NCBI GenBank assembly: GCA_045837725.1
Contig: JBEWZL010000041.1
Location: 1-64,000 of the forward strand
Reading direction: 5' to 3'
DNA length: 64,000 nt
Origin: Vermamoeba vermiformis
Taxonomy: Eukaryota; Tubulinea; Echinamoebida
Shown: positions 23,152 to 35,629 of the stretch, in pieces
Layout: every line of letters begins with the position of its first letter
Position numbering within the stretch: position 1 is the stretch's first letter
Position numbers and translations under genes: made by a program
The notes under the pieces: model-generated
Seen by the model: the letters and a program-made list of their open reading frames with translations, nothing else
Databases searched by the model: none
Told to the model about the DNA's origin: nothing

Positions 23152-23483
23152 TGTGCAAAGTGACGTAAATAAACGACAAATTACCCTGATCCCCGCCTCC
23201 TTCTTTGGCGGTGCGGATGGTGGACGGCGAAACAGACAGCGACCAGAGATTTGCGGAGCATTTCCCAATGAATTAGTTGTGAACTAGTAGATATCATGAA
23301 TTCTGGCGTCTGGCAATAACGCGAACCAAAACCAGGTATTCTAAAAGTAATTTCATTAAAGCTAATTCGCTTGAAATTTCTCGAAAAAACCCTTCGTTTA
23401 TTTTCGGCACACGTACTTATAACCAACCAAAAAACTGATTTACTCTCATCATTTTTGAACAAAGTAATACACAAGGAACAACA
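23152..23483. other. Intergenic region
   Basis: 332 bp between two plus-strand genes. No gene supported; presumed promoter of the large secreted protein. Confidence 0.45.
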
Positions 23484-26400
23484 ATGCGCGTTGTAAATAT
23501 TTTATGCGTGTTGTTACTGGTACTGATCTTGGATCCAGCGTCCTGTCAGCCAGCAAAGAAAATATTAGTCTACTCGCAAGACAATTCTCCATTCAATGTC
23601 GCTCTCCCTGGTGCGCGCAAAGCCTTGGGTGACCAAGCTTTAGTGCGAAATTGGCATATGGACTTCAGCCAAGATGTCGGATCTTTTGTGGACAACACTC
23701 TCTTCCAATATGACGCCGTAGTGTTCTTACTCACTAATGGTGTTGCCCTCAATGCCGACCAAAGAGCTTCGTTGCAGCGATATATTAAGGCTGGTCGTGG
23801 ATTCGCTGGTATTTCGTCGGCCAATTTCAACAATGCTGATTGGGACTGGTATAAACAACTCATTGGTTCTAGCATTCCTGCCGACAAGCCCTTCCTTTCC
23901 CTCCAAAATGCGCAAGTTCGAGTGCCCGACAGAGTGCACCCCTCTACAAGAACTTTGCCGGAATATTGGCCTCGATCGGACATCTGGTAAGCGTTTTTAC
24001 TGAAAATTTCGGCGTAAAGACGCCTTAGTAGCGATGTTTTGAATTCCTCATTGCGATTACTTTACCAAATTACACCTATTTTTACGTATATTAGGAATTT
24101 TTTCTAATTTCAACCGACGTTGACGAATTTAGTTGAGATCTACCAACTTATTAATCGTTTACGCACTGTCCAACTCGCTTAAATGCTGACACTATATATT
24201 CAGGATTGATTATGATGTCTCTCCTCGCCTCAATGCTCACGTTTTAGCAATCGTAAATGAGAGATCGTACACTGGAGGCTCGATGGGCCCAGATCACCCA
24301 ATCGCTTGGTGCCAATTATACGACGGTGGTCGTTCATGGTAAGTCATAATAACAATGTTTTACTATCGCCTCGAATTGGGCCAATACGAAGGATCCGAAC
24401 ACAAGTCAGTAAGAAATTTCGAGTGTTTTTGGCTGACTCGTCTTTGTGTTCTACTTCGGATTAATATTAACCTTGATCTAAATAATGTTTGCATGCATTA
24501 AAGATTATAAAGAGGCAAACAATACCGATTTGGAAAATAAGATTTTAAAGAGTGATCGGATCTAATCGTATTTGAATAGGTACACTAGCGGAGGAGGTGT
24601 AGCTGCTGCTTGGACCGAGACTGAGTTTGTTGGTAAGTTTGCCGATAGTTTTTCGGCACTGACGCCGCGGTTCACTTGCGTAACGATACGTTGAGCAAAT
24701 TTGATATAGATCTCACTACAACATATCAGTTAGTTCACATTATTGAAACGTTTGTGTTTTTGGGGTCACTATGATATTGCAACACTGATTCATAATCAAA
24801 ATATGAAACTAATGGCTCCGTTTGGCAGGTCATGTCGTGCAAGGTATTTCTTGGGCTAGCGGAGAAAGCGCCGGTGACTGCACTGCTACCGTAAATGCTT
24901 ACTATGAAAAACGAGTGGTCGATACTACCGCTGAAATGGTAATTACGATGGAATTCCAGTTTACTGTCGAACCCAGAAACTCATCCGAACTTTTTCAAAT
25001 TTTAGCCTATGGAATTGGCTCCTACTCCTGATGGCCGCGTCTTATATATTGAAAGAGCTGGTAAGCTCAAGATCTACAAGCCTGACGCAGACACTACTGT
25101 TCTCGCCGGCAAGTTGGATGTAAACTACAACTTGGAAGATGGTCTTTTGGGCTTGGCACTTGACCCTAACTTCGCCACTAACAATTGGATCTACTTATAC
25201 TACACTCCTAATGGTCAAACTCCCGAAAATATTCTTTCTCGCTTCACTATGAACGGAGATCAGCTGGACATGGCTAGCGAAAAAGTTATGCTCCGCATTC
25301 CTACTCAACGATTGATGTGCTGCCACTCTTCGTAAGTCAAATATTAATATTTGAATACCTGAAAATTATTCGCAGCATGAATAAGCAATATTTAAACGAA
25401 AAGTTGGAACTTAGCTAATTCTCCGAATTTTCTAGCGGTCATTTGTTATTCGACCAAGCAGGACATCTCTTCATGACTATTGGTGATAACACTAGTCCTT
25501 ACGGTTCAGATGCATTCTCCCCCATTGATGAGCGTCCTGGTCGTTTCCCTGGTTACGATGCTCAAGGAACTGCCGCCAATACTAATGACTTGAGAGGAAA
25601 GATCTTGAGAATTAAGCCCGAATCCGATGGTACTTACAGCATTCCTCCTGGTAACTTATTCCCTGGTACGTACTGGATGCGGATGTGGCCGAAATGAACA
25701 AGTTTTAATCTTCATATTATTAGCTGATGGAAGCCAAGGCAAGCCCGAAATTTACATTATGGGTGTCCGTAGTCCTTTTCGTATGGCTATCGACCCTCTC
25801 GACAACACTTTGTACTGGGGTGAAGTCGGTCCTAACGCCGAAGCAAATCCACTTCGAGGTCCTACTGGTGTTGACGAAATTAACGTCGCCAGATCTGCTG
25901 GTAACCACGGCTGGCCTTATTGCATCGGAGATAACAAGCCTTACATCGATTACGACTTCGCTACTGGTGTATCTGGTAAACCTTACGACTGCAGCAATCC
26001 TGTTAACGACTCTCCGAACAACAATGGTGCTCGTAACTTGCCTCCTGCTCGCCCTGCTCTTATGTGGTACAATTACGGTTACTCAGCTGATTGGCCCGAA
26101 TTTACTGACGGCAAAGGTCGAACTTGTAAGTCAAGATCCGGATCTTCCTCTCGAATTGGTACTAATGATTTATTATAGCTATGGCTGGTTTCTTCTATCG
26201 TTACGATGCCAACTCTAAGGCTCCTTACAAGTTGCCTCAATATTTCGATAACACTTTGATCCACATGGAATGGTCGCGTAACTACTTGACTGAAATCAAG
26301 ATGGACTCCAACAACGCTCCTTTGTCTCTTTCTAGAATCTGGACTTGGACCGGCGATGCTACTAAGGAGTGGCACGCACCAATCGATATGGTGCTCCATC

Positions 26401-29139
26401 CTGACGGATCCATTTACATTGCTGAATGGGGTATTGATTTCCAAGGCAGTCAATCTCGCATTAGCAGACTCCGATACCAATTGCGAGGCCAAGATCCTGT
26501 TTGCGTCATCACCCCCTCTAAGAATGCTGGTGTTTTGCCTCTCGAAGTTACTTTCTCAGCTGAAGGATCTGTCGACTACATGGGCGGATCCGTTACCATG
26601 AAATGGGACTTCAATCTCGACGGCAATCCCGATGCTGAAGGTATCTCTGCTAAGCACACATTCAACACCCCTGGTATTCAAGTCGTCAAGTTGATTGTGA
26701 CCGACAGCGCTGGAAGAAGCTCCGGATGCACAGCCTCAATTATTGCCGGCAACGACCCTGCTAAGATTACTTTGGACATTCCTGTTCCTGGTAGCATCTT
26801 CAACTGGGGTGACACTATCCCTTACCGCGCACGCGTTGACGATCTTGAAGACGGTAGCACTGCGTAAGTCCCTTACAAAATTTTATCAATTTTATTTCCA
26901 CGAAGCTAACTCGACTATTTTAGCGCTAATCCTCCTACTATTGACTGCTCGAGCTTAAACGTTCTTCCTGGCCTCGGCCACGATCGTCACACTCACTCTG
27001 GTTTGACTTTCGAAGGTTGCAGCGGTCAAGTCGTTACCTCATCCGAAGGTCACGACACGAGTACTGACAACTTGTACTTCGTGCTCGACATTCACTACAC
27101 TGACCGTGGTGCTCCTAACAACGTTCCTAGTATCACCTCACGAGTTTCATTGGCCTTGCACCCCGCCATGACTTTGGCTGAGTACTTCACTAACTCCTCG
27201 GGCACTGCCTTGACGACTCAAGGTGACGGCCCTGGTCAACAAAAAGTCAACGACATTAACGACGGTGATTGGTTGATGTTCTCTGACTACAGTTTGCTCA
27301 ACATTGACACCGTTACTGTTCGTGCTTCATCTGAGAACCAAGGAACTGTTGAGTTCAGAATTGGATCTCCTACCGGTAGACTTCTTGGATCTGGTGAGTA
27401 ATCCACGCAATTTGGCTTACGAACAAGTATTAATATTATCGCTCTAGTCGCTGTTTCGAACACTGGTGCAAATACCTTCCAAGACTTCACTAGCCCAATT
27501 TCTGACTCGCATCAATACATCCAAATCGAATTCCCCTCGCAAACAACTATTTCCAAGTTGACCCTCAACTCTGGTGCCAACGATTACCCTGCTCGTCTTG
27601 GATTGATGATTGCTCGTAACATGGGCGAACCGAATCCTTATGGTGATCCCGTTGACTTTGTCGCTATTCAAGACGGCGCTGAAACTACGACTTTTGAATT
27701 CATTCCTCCTTTGAGCGACATTAAGCGTAAGTATTAGCAAAGCTTAATATTTCTGTACGATGATAGGGCTAATAATATTGTTAGAACTTCGTGTCTATCA
27801 ATTGGGTAGTGACGCTTCTCGCACTTGGGCCGTTCATGAAATTATTGCTCTCGACTCTGACGGCAATATGATCGATACTTCTGGCTGGAACTTGGCCTCG
27901 ACTTGCAACAACGACGGCAATGAGCTTAAGCAGGCCATTGACAACAACCAAGGCACCGCTTGGAGCTGCAAAGAGCCTATTGCCCCTGGTACTCAGAACT
28001 TGTTCTTGGTGTTCAAGGCCTCCAGTGGCAACAAAAACAACTTGATGACTTTGCACTGGTTCAGATTCAACGGCCGTGGTGTTGCTGGCACTTCAACTCT
28101 CGTCAAGGCCATTGACTGTGGTTTGACCGACGCGGAAAGCTTCACTGGTTCCGACTCCGTTGTTTACTCCGCTGACATGTACTACTCTGGCGGTGACACT
28201 GTCAAAGAAGTTGAATCGATTACGCGTACCACCGACGATCTCTTGTACGGCACTCAACGTGTTGGCAAGGAGTTCACTTACGCCATTCCACTTGACAATA
28301 ACCAACCGTACCAAATCACACTTAAATTTGCCGAGCTTGTCCACAACACTAGCGGCAAACGAGTATTTGATATCTATGGAGAAGACAGAATGATGGTGTC
28401 TCAGTTCGATATCGTCAAGTCCATTGGAGACAGATACACGGCCATCGATCTTGAGCGCACGGTAGTTCTTCACGACGGTACTCTCAATTTGAAGTTCTCG
28501 GCCTCAGTAGACCAAGCCAGCATTGGTGCCATCGTCGTCTCGAAGTTGTTGCAAAGCTCTCGTATCACACAGATCCCTGGCATGATCAAGGGCTCGTACT
28601 ACCGTGATGGTGGATCTGGTATTGGCTATGTCGACGCTACTCCTGGTAACAGCGGAGGTGGTTGCAGAGCTGATGACGTCGATCTTAAGTCGTTCAACAA
28701 CCCAGCGAGCAACTGTTACGTCACTGACATTGAAAGTGGCGAGTTCTTGCAGTACGATCTGGATGTCGGAGTTGATGACGTCTTCAACATCGAATTCCGA
28801 GTCTCTTCTAACGACAAGGATACCAAAACCTTCGAGATCTATTTGGACGATCAAGCTATCACCGACACTGTTCAGTTTAGCACTGATGGATCTGAATCCA
28901 ACTGGATCACCGTGCAAACTGAAACCAAGACCACTTTGAACCGTGGATACCACTTGCTTAGAGTTGTGGCTACTTCTTCAAACTGGAACTTCGACTCGAT
29001 GAACTTCATTTCTAAGAACGGATTGACTCCAAGCTCCTTGTCTCCGACCACGAACAACAACCAAAGCAGCCCTGCCGTATCACTATTGACTCAACTTAGC
29101 TATGGATTGGTTGCTTTGATCTTCGCGATGATGGTTTAA
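23484..29139 (+). CDS. Secreted multidomain protein: ThuA-like, glucose/sorbosone dehydrogenase, PKD, malectin, CBM6-like, GPI-type C-terminus
   Basis: 1,515 aa in eleven exons: 23484-23986, 24204-24338, 24580-24632, 24829-24938, 25006-25331, 25436-25665, 25724-26125, 26179-26863, 26924-27393, 27448-27726, 27785-29139; every junction keeps phase. A signal peptide ending near SCQ is followed by a ThuA-like domain (to about 265; YDAVVFLLTNG, GGSMGPDHPIAWC), then a PQQ-type glucose/sorbosone dehydrogenase six-blade propeller (268-690; MELAPTPDGRVLYIERAG, DGLLGLALDPNF, NTNDLRGKILRI, NHGWPYCIGDN), a PKD domain (693-775), a region of possible F5/8-like folds, malectin (about 1172-1320; VKAIDCG), a CBM6-like domain (about 1325-1480), and a Ser/Asn stalk plus hydrophobic end (SYGLVALIFAMMV) typical of GPI anchoring. 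Likely oxidises or binds extracellular sugars at the cell surface. This domain order is common in bacteria; the C-rich, optimised codons differ from neighbours. Confidence 0.92.
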
Positions 29140-29374
29140 GATAGAAACGTCTTTCGTACGGACAATTTTGAAACATTTTTTTTGCTCTTGTGTACATACT
29201 TTTTTGTAACTTTTATAAATATTTAAAACCTAATCGTTGTGCGCCTTCAGGAGTATGTATTGGCATCGCGACAATTTGGTTCTCACCAAAAAAAATTGAG
29301 CGGTAAATTTTATCTCGAGAAAATTATTTGCCGTTACTAAACACAACATATCAAAGCTTTTAAGCTAGATAGCC

Positions 29375-31291
29375 ATGTCTAACAAACGAAAGATCGAGGA
29401 TGACGACGTAGATCTGCCAAACAAGGTTAGAATTTAATAACAATAATTTTTCTTTCAAAAATGTAATAGAAACGTTTCTTTAGCGCCAAAAAATCGAAGA
29501 AAAATCAGACAACGATGATGCATCAAAAGAGGACGATTCTGAGGATTTAAACTCTGAAGACAGCCGATCAGATTTTCACGATTACCAAATCAGAGATTTA
29601 TTGGCGCCGCATGAGCTCTATATACTCAAAAAAGATCCACTAAACAAGGAAATATTCGCAGACGTCTATAGCAACGATATTACAAGACAACGAAAGCGAG
29701 ATCTAGATCCTGCACCGTTGTTTAGTACATCCGATTTGCTCCTTCCAATAGATACGATTGCATTAGTACTGCAACATTGTAGTGCCGATACCATATTATG
29801 TTTTTCTATGACAGCCAAAGCAATGTTGCCAATTATATTTCGAGCGCGCAGATGGCGGCTTCCACACGATCTCAAGAACTTTTACTTCAATCGAGATCAG
29901 CAACGATATAATATCAATATCAAAGACGATGTTGACTGGATTGAGGAGTATAAGCGGAACAGTTTCAATGCCAAACGGATTCAAGATCTGATCCAAGAAA
30001 TTTCGAGAAAGATAACGGAGCAGCCTGATATTAGCTGGAAAGATGAAAATGATAAGAATTTACTTTATCCTGGGCTATCAGATGACGAGATCGATGAATG
30101 GGAGCGAAAAAATAATTATTTGTTGACGAACGATCTACGCCAACTTTACAAGGTAGGTTCAAAATTAAAGAGTATATTCTATAATAGCGTCAATAATTAT
30201 AGTGTTGTAATGGTGCGAAATTTCGTATGGTCGATTTGGAAGGCGAAAAATTGATGGTTGATTACTGGCTGCAAGTACCAGATTTTTTCCTGCCAAAGCT
30301 CGAAAACGTAACCGTCAGCAATGAATTTTCACTGAAAAGATTAGAAACTGCAGCAGCGGATGGAATTTACTTTGATGAGATGGAGCATTCAGATGATGAC
30401 GAGGTGTATGAAGATACAAATTTTTTGACGGAACTTGATCCGCGGATCTATCATGATCGCCTGCAGCGGGAGAAAGTTACATTGACTGAAGACGATTTCA
30501 AAAGCGACGAATCAGACGAAAGTTATCGCGAAATTTCAAACGATGGAGACCATAAGATGAACGAGTACGCTCAAGAAACATTTACTAAACAAGGCGACAG
30601 TGACGGGGAGTCATCGGAGAATTCTTCGGAGTATTCTTCGGAGAATTCTAGCGACGGAGAAATTCTACCGAACGACAATGGGTTGAAAATAATGCTGAAC
30701 TTTGGCCAATGCAGGGACATTTCAAATCCAGACGATCCTTGGAACGAAGCAGGAACGTATGAATTAATGTACGAGCCTATTATGGGTTGTATATACACCA
30801 TCATGCGAGTATTGCCGTCGAAACAAGTTTGTTTTGCAAATAACTACAGATCCATCGTGGAATGGCTCCAGGAAATTTCCGATCACTTAGATGATCCGCG
30901 ATCTCATTACTGGGTAGTTTCAATCCCACGCCACGATGGTCCATTTCTTATTTTGAACAAAGATCCTTGGGGCTGGCGAACTCTCGACACCGATCTCGGA
31001 GATTTTTGGGACAAATTTCCGTGGGCGCTGATCTGCGCTGAAATATTGCAGTATAATTATTTCGACAATGAATTATTGTATATGCCTCCTAGATGCAACA
31101 AAATGCTAGCAGCAGCAGCTCAAGAGTTCATGGTCAAAGTTTTTGAACGAGCCAATCAGCTCGAAACAAGCGATCATCTTCGTGCTGAAACACTCGCTGT
31201 GGCCGCTAAAGAATTAGGACTGAGTGGATACGAGAAAATAAGTTTCAAGAGATTTTTCCACACTGGAGACGATAAAATTATTAAGTTGTAA
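29375..31291 (+). CDS. F-box-like protein with SMI1/KNR4-type domain
   Basis: 602 aa; exons 29375-29425, 29484-30152, 30203-31291. The start is acidic and disordered. An F-box-like helix pair (LLLPIDTIALVLQHCSADTI) lies near residue 110. A SMI1/KNR4-like domain follows: LSDDEIDEWERKNNYLLTND is the family's opening helix, then YKCCNGAKFRMVDL, and after an acidic disordered insert (SSENSSEYSSENSS) the domain seems to resume with FLILNKDPWGW and WALICAEILQYNYF. SMI1/KNR4 proteins act as regulatory or immunity-type binding modules; in eukaryotes they also occur fused to F-boxes, where they would recruit substrates to an SCF ligase. The SMI1 assignment rests on pattern only. Confidence 0.7.
30611..30646 (+). 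repeat. 12-bp tandem repeat in coding sequence
   Basis: Three copies of a 12-bp unit of form TC(A/T)TCGGAG(A/T)AT, encoding Ser-Ser-Glu-(Asn/Tyr), inside the acidic insert of the F-box/SMI1 gene. In frame, so length change would not break the gene. Confidence 0.8.
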
Positions 31292-31566
31292 AACGTTTCA
31301 GTATCATTGTAACGAGTAAGATATTTGCAAATAAAATATGTTTCTAAGAATTTACAAGGAATATCTTGGCTGGGAACGAATTTTTGCTTGGGTCCCTTGT
31401 TAATGCATTAACAAAATTTCGATGCGCAACAATCATTATTATCTTCTATTGTTTCACTAATATTAGCAACACATAGCATCGTGAAAAGTTATCGTACCCA
31501 GTCGCCAGAGGAAGATTTCTGGTGGTAAGATCACGAACCGAAAAATTTCTCAATCAGCAATGCTGT

Positions 31567-33657
31567 TTATTCTGCGTCCATACCCTCGGATATAGGCCAT
31601 ATATGATAACAATAGGTCCTATCAGCGATATCAAGGTAGCCTCTAATCCCATCCGGTGCGATCCACGCAGATTTATCTCCTAAAAAGTAAAAACATAAGA
31701 GCATGAAATTAATTTATAATAGGTAATGCTAAATTACCTAACATATTAATAGGATGCACATTGACATTAGCGCATTGTAAAAAAATTTGTTCGTTTTCTT
31801 TTTCGAAAAATACGGATGCGCTAACTTGCTTCAGTCTAGTACGGTGAACTAAAAATCCGGTCCAAGAGGAAATTCCGCTTAATACTTCAGTATTAATTTC
31901 AATAGGAGGTATCATCCAGTCTTTCATATATTCTTCGTTGAAATTGTAGTCAACGTCTTTTGAAATCAGATCGGCTTGTAAAAGTTCAGATCTACTCGCT
32001 GAAAAATAATTCTCTCGCTTTTTCCTAATATGGTTATTGTTATTATTTTCGTCATAATAATATCATTTAATATTGTACCTGAGTTCCAAAAAAGTATGGT
32101 TTTGTGGATGTAGCGCACGACAATGAGCACACAAGTCACAATTTCGCTTATTATGCGAGCATATCATACATCGATATACTGCGCCATAAAGAGGATATGC
32201 TTCGCAATTCGAGCAGCTAGTCAAATGAACCCTCGTGATCGGATCTGCATCCGGACGAAAAATTTTAATTTTGACAATACTATTATAAATATATATATAC
32301 GACTTACTATTTGTTATTTGACGTAATCCAGTCGTAGGATGTTTGAGGAAATTATTAGCTCTTAATACGAGATATTCTTCTTTAGGTGCTTTGAAATAAC
32401 ATTCGCCGCAAAATTTTTTCATGAAATTGCTGGACTCGCTAGCGTACCTAATATAGTAAATAATAATAAGACCTATATATAATTATAATAGTAGTATTAA
32501 TAGGGTAATAAATGATCTTACAAAAGAGATCCGGTGATTGGTGATTTTGAACAAAGGCTGCATTTGTCTCCATGATGATCATTTACTAATATAGCAATGT
32601 TAAATAACTGGTAGTATTACCAAATAAGGAAATTATAGTACTTACGATCTCGCAAAGGCAGGTCCAACATTGCATCCACGGCTCGTTTTCGGTCTGAATG
32701 GTCCAACCTTGGCCAGTCTTGAAATGCGAAGAGAAATTTCATTAAGCCATAATTTTCAATTATAATCTTGTTTCTATCATCTGCAAATGAAAATTTGATG
32801 AGTAAAATCGCCGATCTAAATCCACATCTCCAAAAAAATTTTTCATACCGGTTATTAATAACTCAATAAATTCTAGGACCATGTAAACATCTCCTTTAAT
32901 ATTGCTAAAAAATATATGATGTACTTCAAGGTCAACTAAGATTCTGACCGCAACTCCGGGATCTGATCAGTGTCAAAAATTTTTTGTTAGAAATGACTAT
33001 AAAAACCTAATAATAAGAAATATGAGGAAGATTATACTAACATTTTTCGATTAGTGCCTTAATTGCTTTAAAGTCTTCATCGGAAGGAGCAGTTGGTTTT
33101 AGTCTCTCGATCTAGTTCGCGAAATTAATCTCGCAAATAATGCAAGTAATAAATAATGGCCTCGTATACTTACCATTTTGTTTACTTCAATAAAGCAAAG
33201 TTCATACGATAACAAAACGTCCTTGTAGTCGATCGGATCTGAGTTGCTTTCCAAAAAATTCTTGTCTCGGATGCTATTGAATCTGCAAATATTTATTAAA
33301 TACATATTTAATTATTACTTGTAATATTCGGGACGGGAGGATGAGATTCTTGAATGTAGGATAAAATAAAAAATCGATAATTATTTTTAAAAATTATGTA
33401 AAATCTTACCTTTGCTTAAATAATGATATCCAAATTACCTTAGAATTACACAGCTCTTTGAATATTTTTTTCGTTCGTGCCATTCGAAATACGTGAAGCA
33501 GATCAAGGTATTCAAAAATATGTTCCAAAATCTCTATAGGCAAGGCTTCGATAATAGACTCGTCATTTTCAGTAACACCGTCAATATTTGTTAAATCATC
33601 ACTAGCAATCGGATCATTTGGAAAGACATGTTCGTCCGTGTTGTTCCATCCGTCCAT
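31567..33657 (-). CDS. F-box protein with ZZ-type zinc fingers
   Basis: About 479 aa in ten exons: 33657-33410, 33282-33174, 33111-33042, 32962-32849, 32780-32646, 32585-32522, 32447-32308, 32244-32079, 32018-31738, 31679-31567. The N-terminal F-box is clear (ALPIEILEHIFEYLDLLHVF). The middle is helical. Two ZZ-like fingers follow: HHGDKCSLCSKSPITGSLLY...FCGECYF, then HLTSCSNCEAYPLYGAVYRC...C-x2-C-x4-CDLCAHCRALHPQNH, with the C-x2-C ... C-x2-C ... H-x-H ligands of ZZ domains. ZZ fingers bind N-terminal histone or degron peptides, so this may be a substrate receptor of an SCF ligase. The acceptor of the ninth exon is ambiguous (32018, with nearby alternatives) and two intron choices near 32300 rest on phase. 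Confidence 0.75.
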
Positions 33658-33852
33658 TCGTGCATTACAAGATTGAACGATGAGCAAGTTATATACTTAT
33701 GTTTGAAAGGGGCAAAAGTACTTTTTGATTTAAAAGAATACATGCGTAATTTACTTCATTGCTACAATACTTTTACTCGGTAAGTTCGGATCTGATACTT
33801 TACATAATTGTAACAATTACTATTAGCCTAATGTTATAAATTTACAGTAATT

Positions 33853-35629
33853 TTACAAGAATGAATCAACAGGTTGTATTTCCGTGCGATACGAGTCGAA
33901 GATGGACTTGACGAGTGGTTCAAATGACTTCAATCCTGGATAACGAACGTAACTGAAGATTAACTGCCAAATCTCACGAGGGAGCTGCATGAATAAGTCA
34001 CTTCGAGCAATGGCGTGCATGATTACTGCTGTGTCTTCGTATCGTTGTTTAATTAACTCGGAATTGCGTCGTGAAATTTCGGGTCCATTACTGATGTACG
34101 TGCATTCTATTTTTGTAAGCACGTAGTTATTTTCCAACGCTTTGATTAGAGCTAACTGTGTTTCTTTGTTAAACGGCTGGAACGAATGTACTGACAGTTC
34201 GCGCAAGGTCTCGCTGGTGTTTATAATCTCTATCAATTCGTTCGAGTGTATTCCACCAGCTGCTTTAATAGACAGCGCTTTTAACGTAGTGTTTTGCTTC
34301 ATGATGTTGCTGTAGAACTGCGGAAGTTGTTCGCTCAGATTATTCATGTTGACACGTGTCATTGATCGTCAACGCTTGTTCGATGTCTTGCTGAATCTCA
34401 CGCGAGAATCTTCCAGCAAGCGAAGGGCTTTTGAGAGTCTTATTGTTCTTAATCAAATTGTCCAAGTGCTTTAAATCGCCCCGTGGGGTTAATGTCAGAT
34501 CTGTGATGGATGCGTTCGCCGAAAGTGCCAAGAGCAGCGCGTCGTGGAATTCTTTTTCTGAAAATTTGAGTTTTCCAAGTATTTCTAGTTTGCGAAGTGA
34601 CTGAATTGTCTTCAAGAATTGCATGAACGGCGTTGCTGAGCCAGAAATGAACACATCGCAAAGTGTCAAACTTTTCACTGAACAGTTGACTGTCAATCCA
34701 TCGAAGAATCTTTGCAATGCTTCTGAAGGCTCGGGCGCGACATCTATTGAATCGAGACGTATCTCGGTGAGTGTCCTGTTGCTTTTCAAACAATCCCCAA
34801 GTGGTCCAATGTCAAGCTTAGTGTCCTGTTTGGTCAATAGACCCAAGGTTACAGATGGTCTAATAAGGCTGAGAACTGTCACTGACTTGTTGTGCTTGAG
34901 ACCCTCGGCCAATGATTGCATTTCTTGAGCCGAAAGAAAGCAACACACTTTGAGCTCAGTGATGACATTGTTGATGGTCAAAAAGTTGAAAAAGTTTACT
35001 GCTGCGTTTGCGTCTATCGCGGTTTGGAAACTCTTATCGCTCCAAAATGAAGGTTCGTCGCTAATTTCCAATTTTTTGATCATTTTGTTGCGCGCAAGAC
35101 CGTGTGAAAGCTGCCTCCAATCGTTGGGCACAGATCGATCTAAATTGGCTTTTAAATTCGTAATTGAAGTGTTGTTACCAATAGCCGCATATAAGTAGCT
35201 GCGATTCGTACCATGGCTCGCCGAAAAAGTGAGATCCAGTGTTTTAAGCGTAGATGTTTGAGACAATGCAGATCCAAAGCACTTGAAATCACATTTGAAC
35301 GGAAAATTGTGCGACAAAATAAGAGTTTCGATTAAATATTCATTCGTTCGGAGGGTTTGAGCTAGCCACTCTTCGAAACGACTCGCATCTGCGATTTCAG
35401 TGTCCACCTCCGTTCGCTTGAGTATATCTGACCGCTGTAAATATTCATATGCGTTTCTAGAACCATTTCCTGTGATTTTCTGATTTATGCAAAGCTGTTA
35501 GTATTTTTTGAATTATTTTTGACGAAGGATCTCCTTACCACCCCAAAACATCGGCCAAGCCTGGTAGCAATAACCTTTACATTCATCGCGAGGTAATATT
35601 GCTGTATTTGGACAATAAAATACCATCAT
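33853..35629 (-). CDS. Leucine-rich-repeat protein with C-terminal F-box-like end, frame change inside
   Basis: Exon 1 35629-35539 (MMVFYCPNTAILPRDECKGY) and exon 2 from 35469. The first frame ends at 34340; a second frame, opening at 34362, continues to 33853. Ribonuclease-inhibitor-type repeats run through both: TSTLKTLDLTFSASHGTNR, NTSITNLKANLD, NRTLTEIRLDSIDV, NASITDLTLTPRGD, then NTTLKALSIKAAGG and SETLRELSVHS in the second frame. The end LPREIWQLIFSYVRYPGLKS looks like an F-box, unusually C-terminal. The repeat register across 34340-34362 suggests one gene with a single frame change. A 46-bp intron with a weak GTGTCA donor (34351-34306) would also restore frame, but removes half a repeat. 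Alternatively two adjacent genes. Confidence 0.6.

Noticed and set aside
25720-26492. Long open frames on the other strand and in other frames of the ThuA-GSDH gene
   Set aside because: Shadows caused by the biased, C-rich codon use of the real gene.
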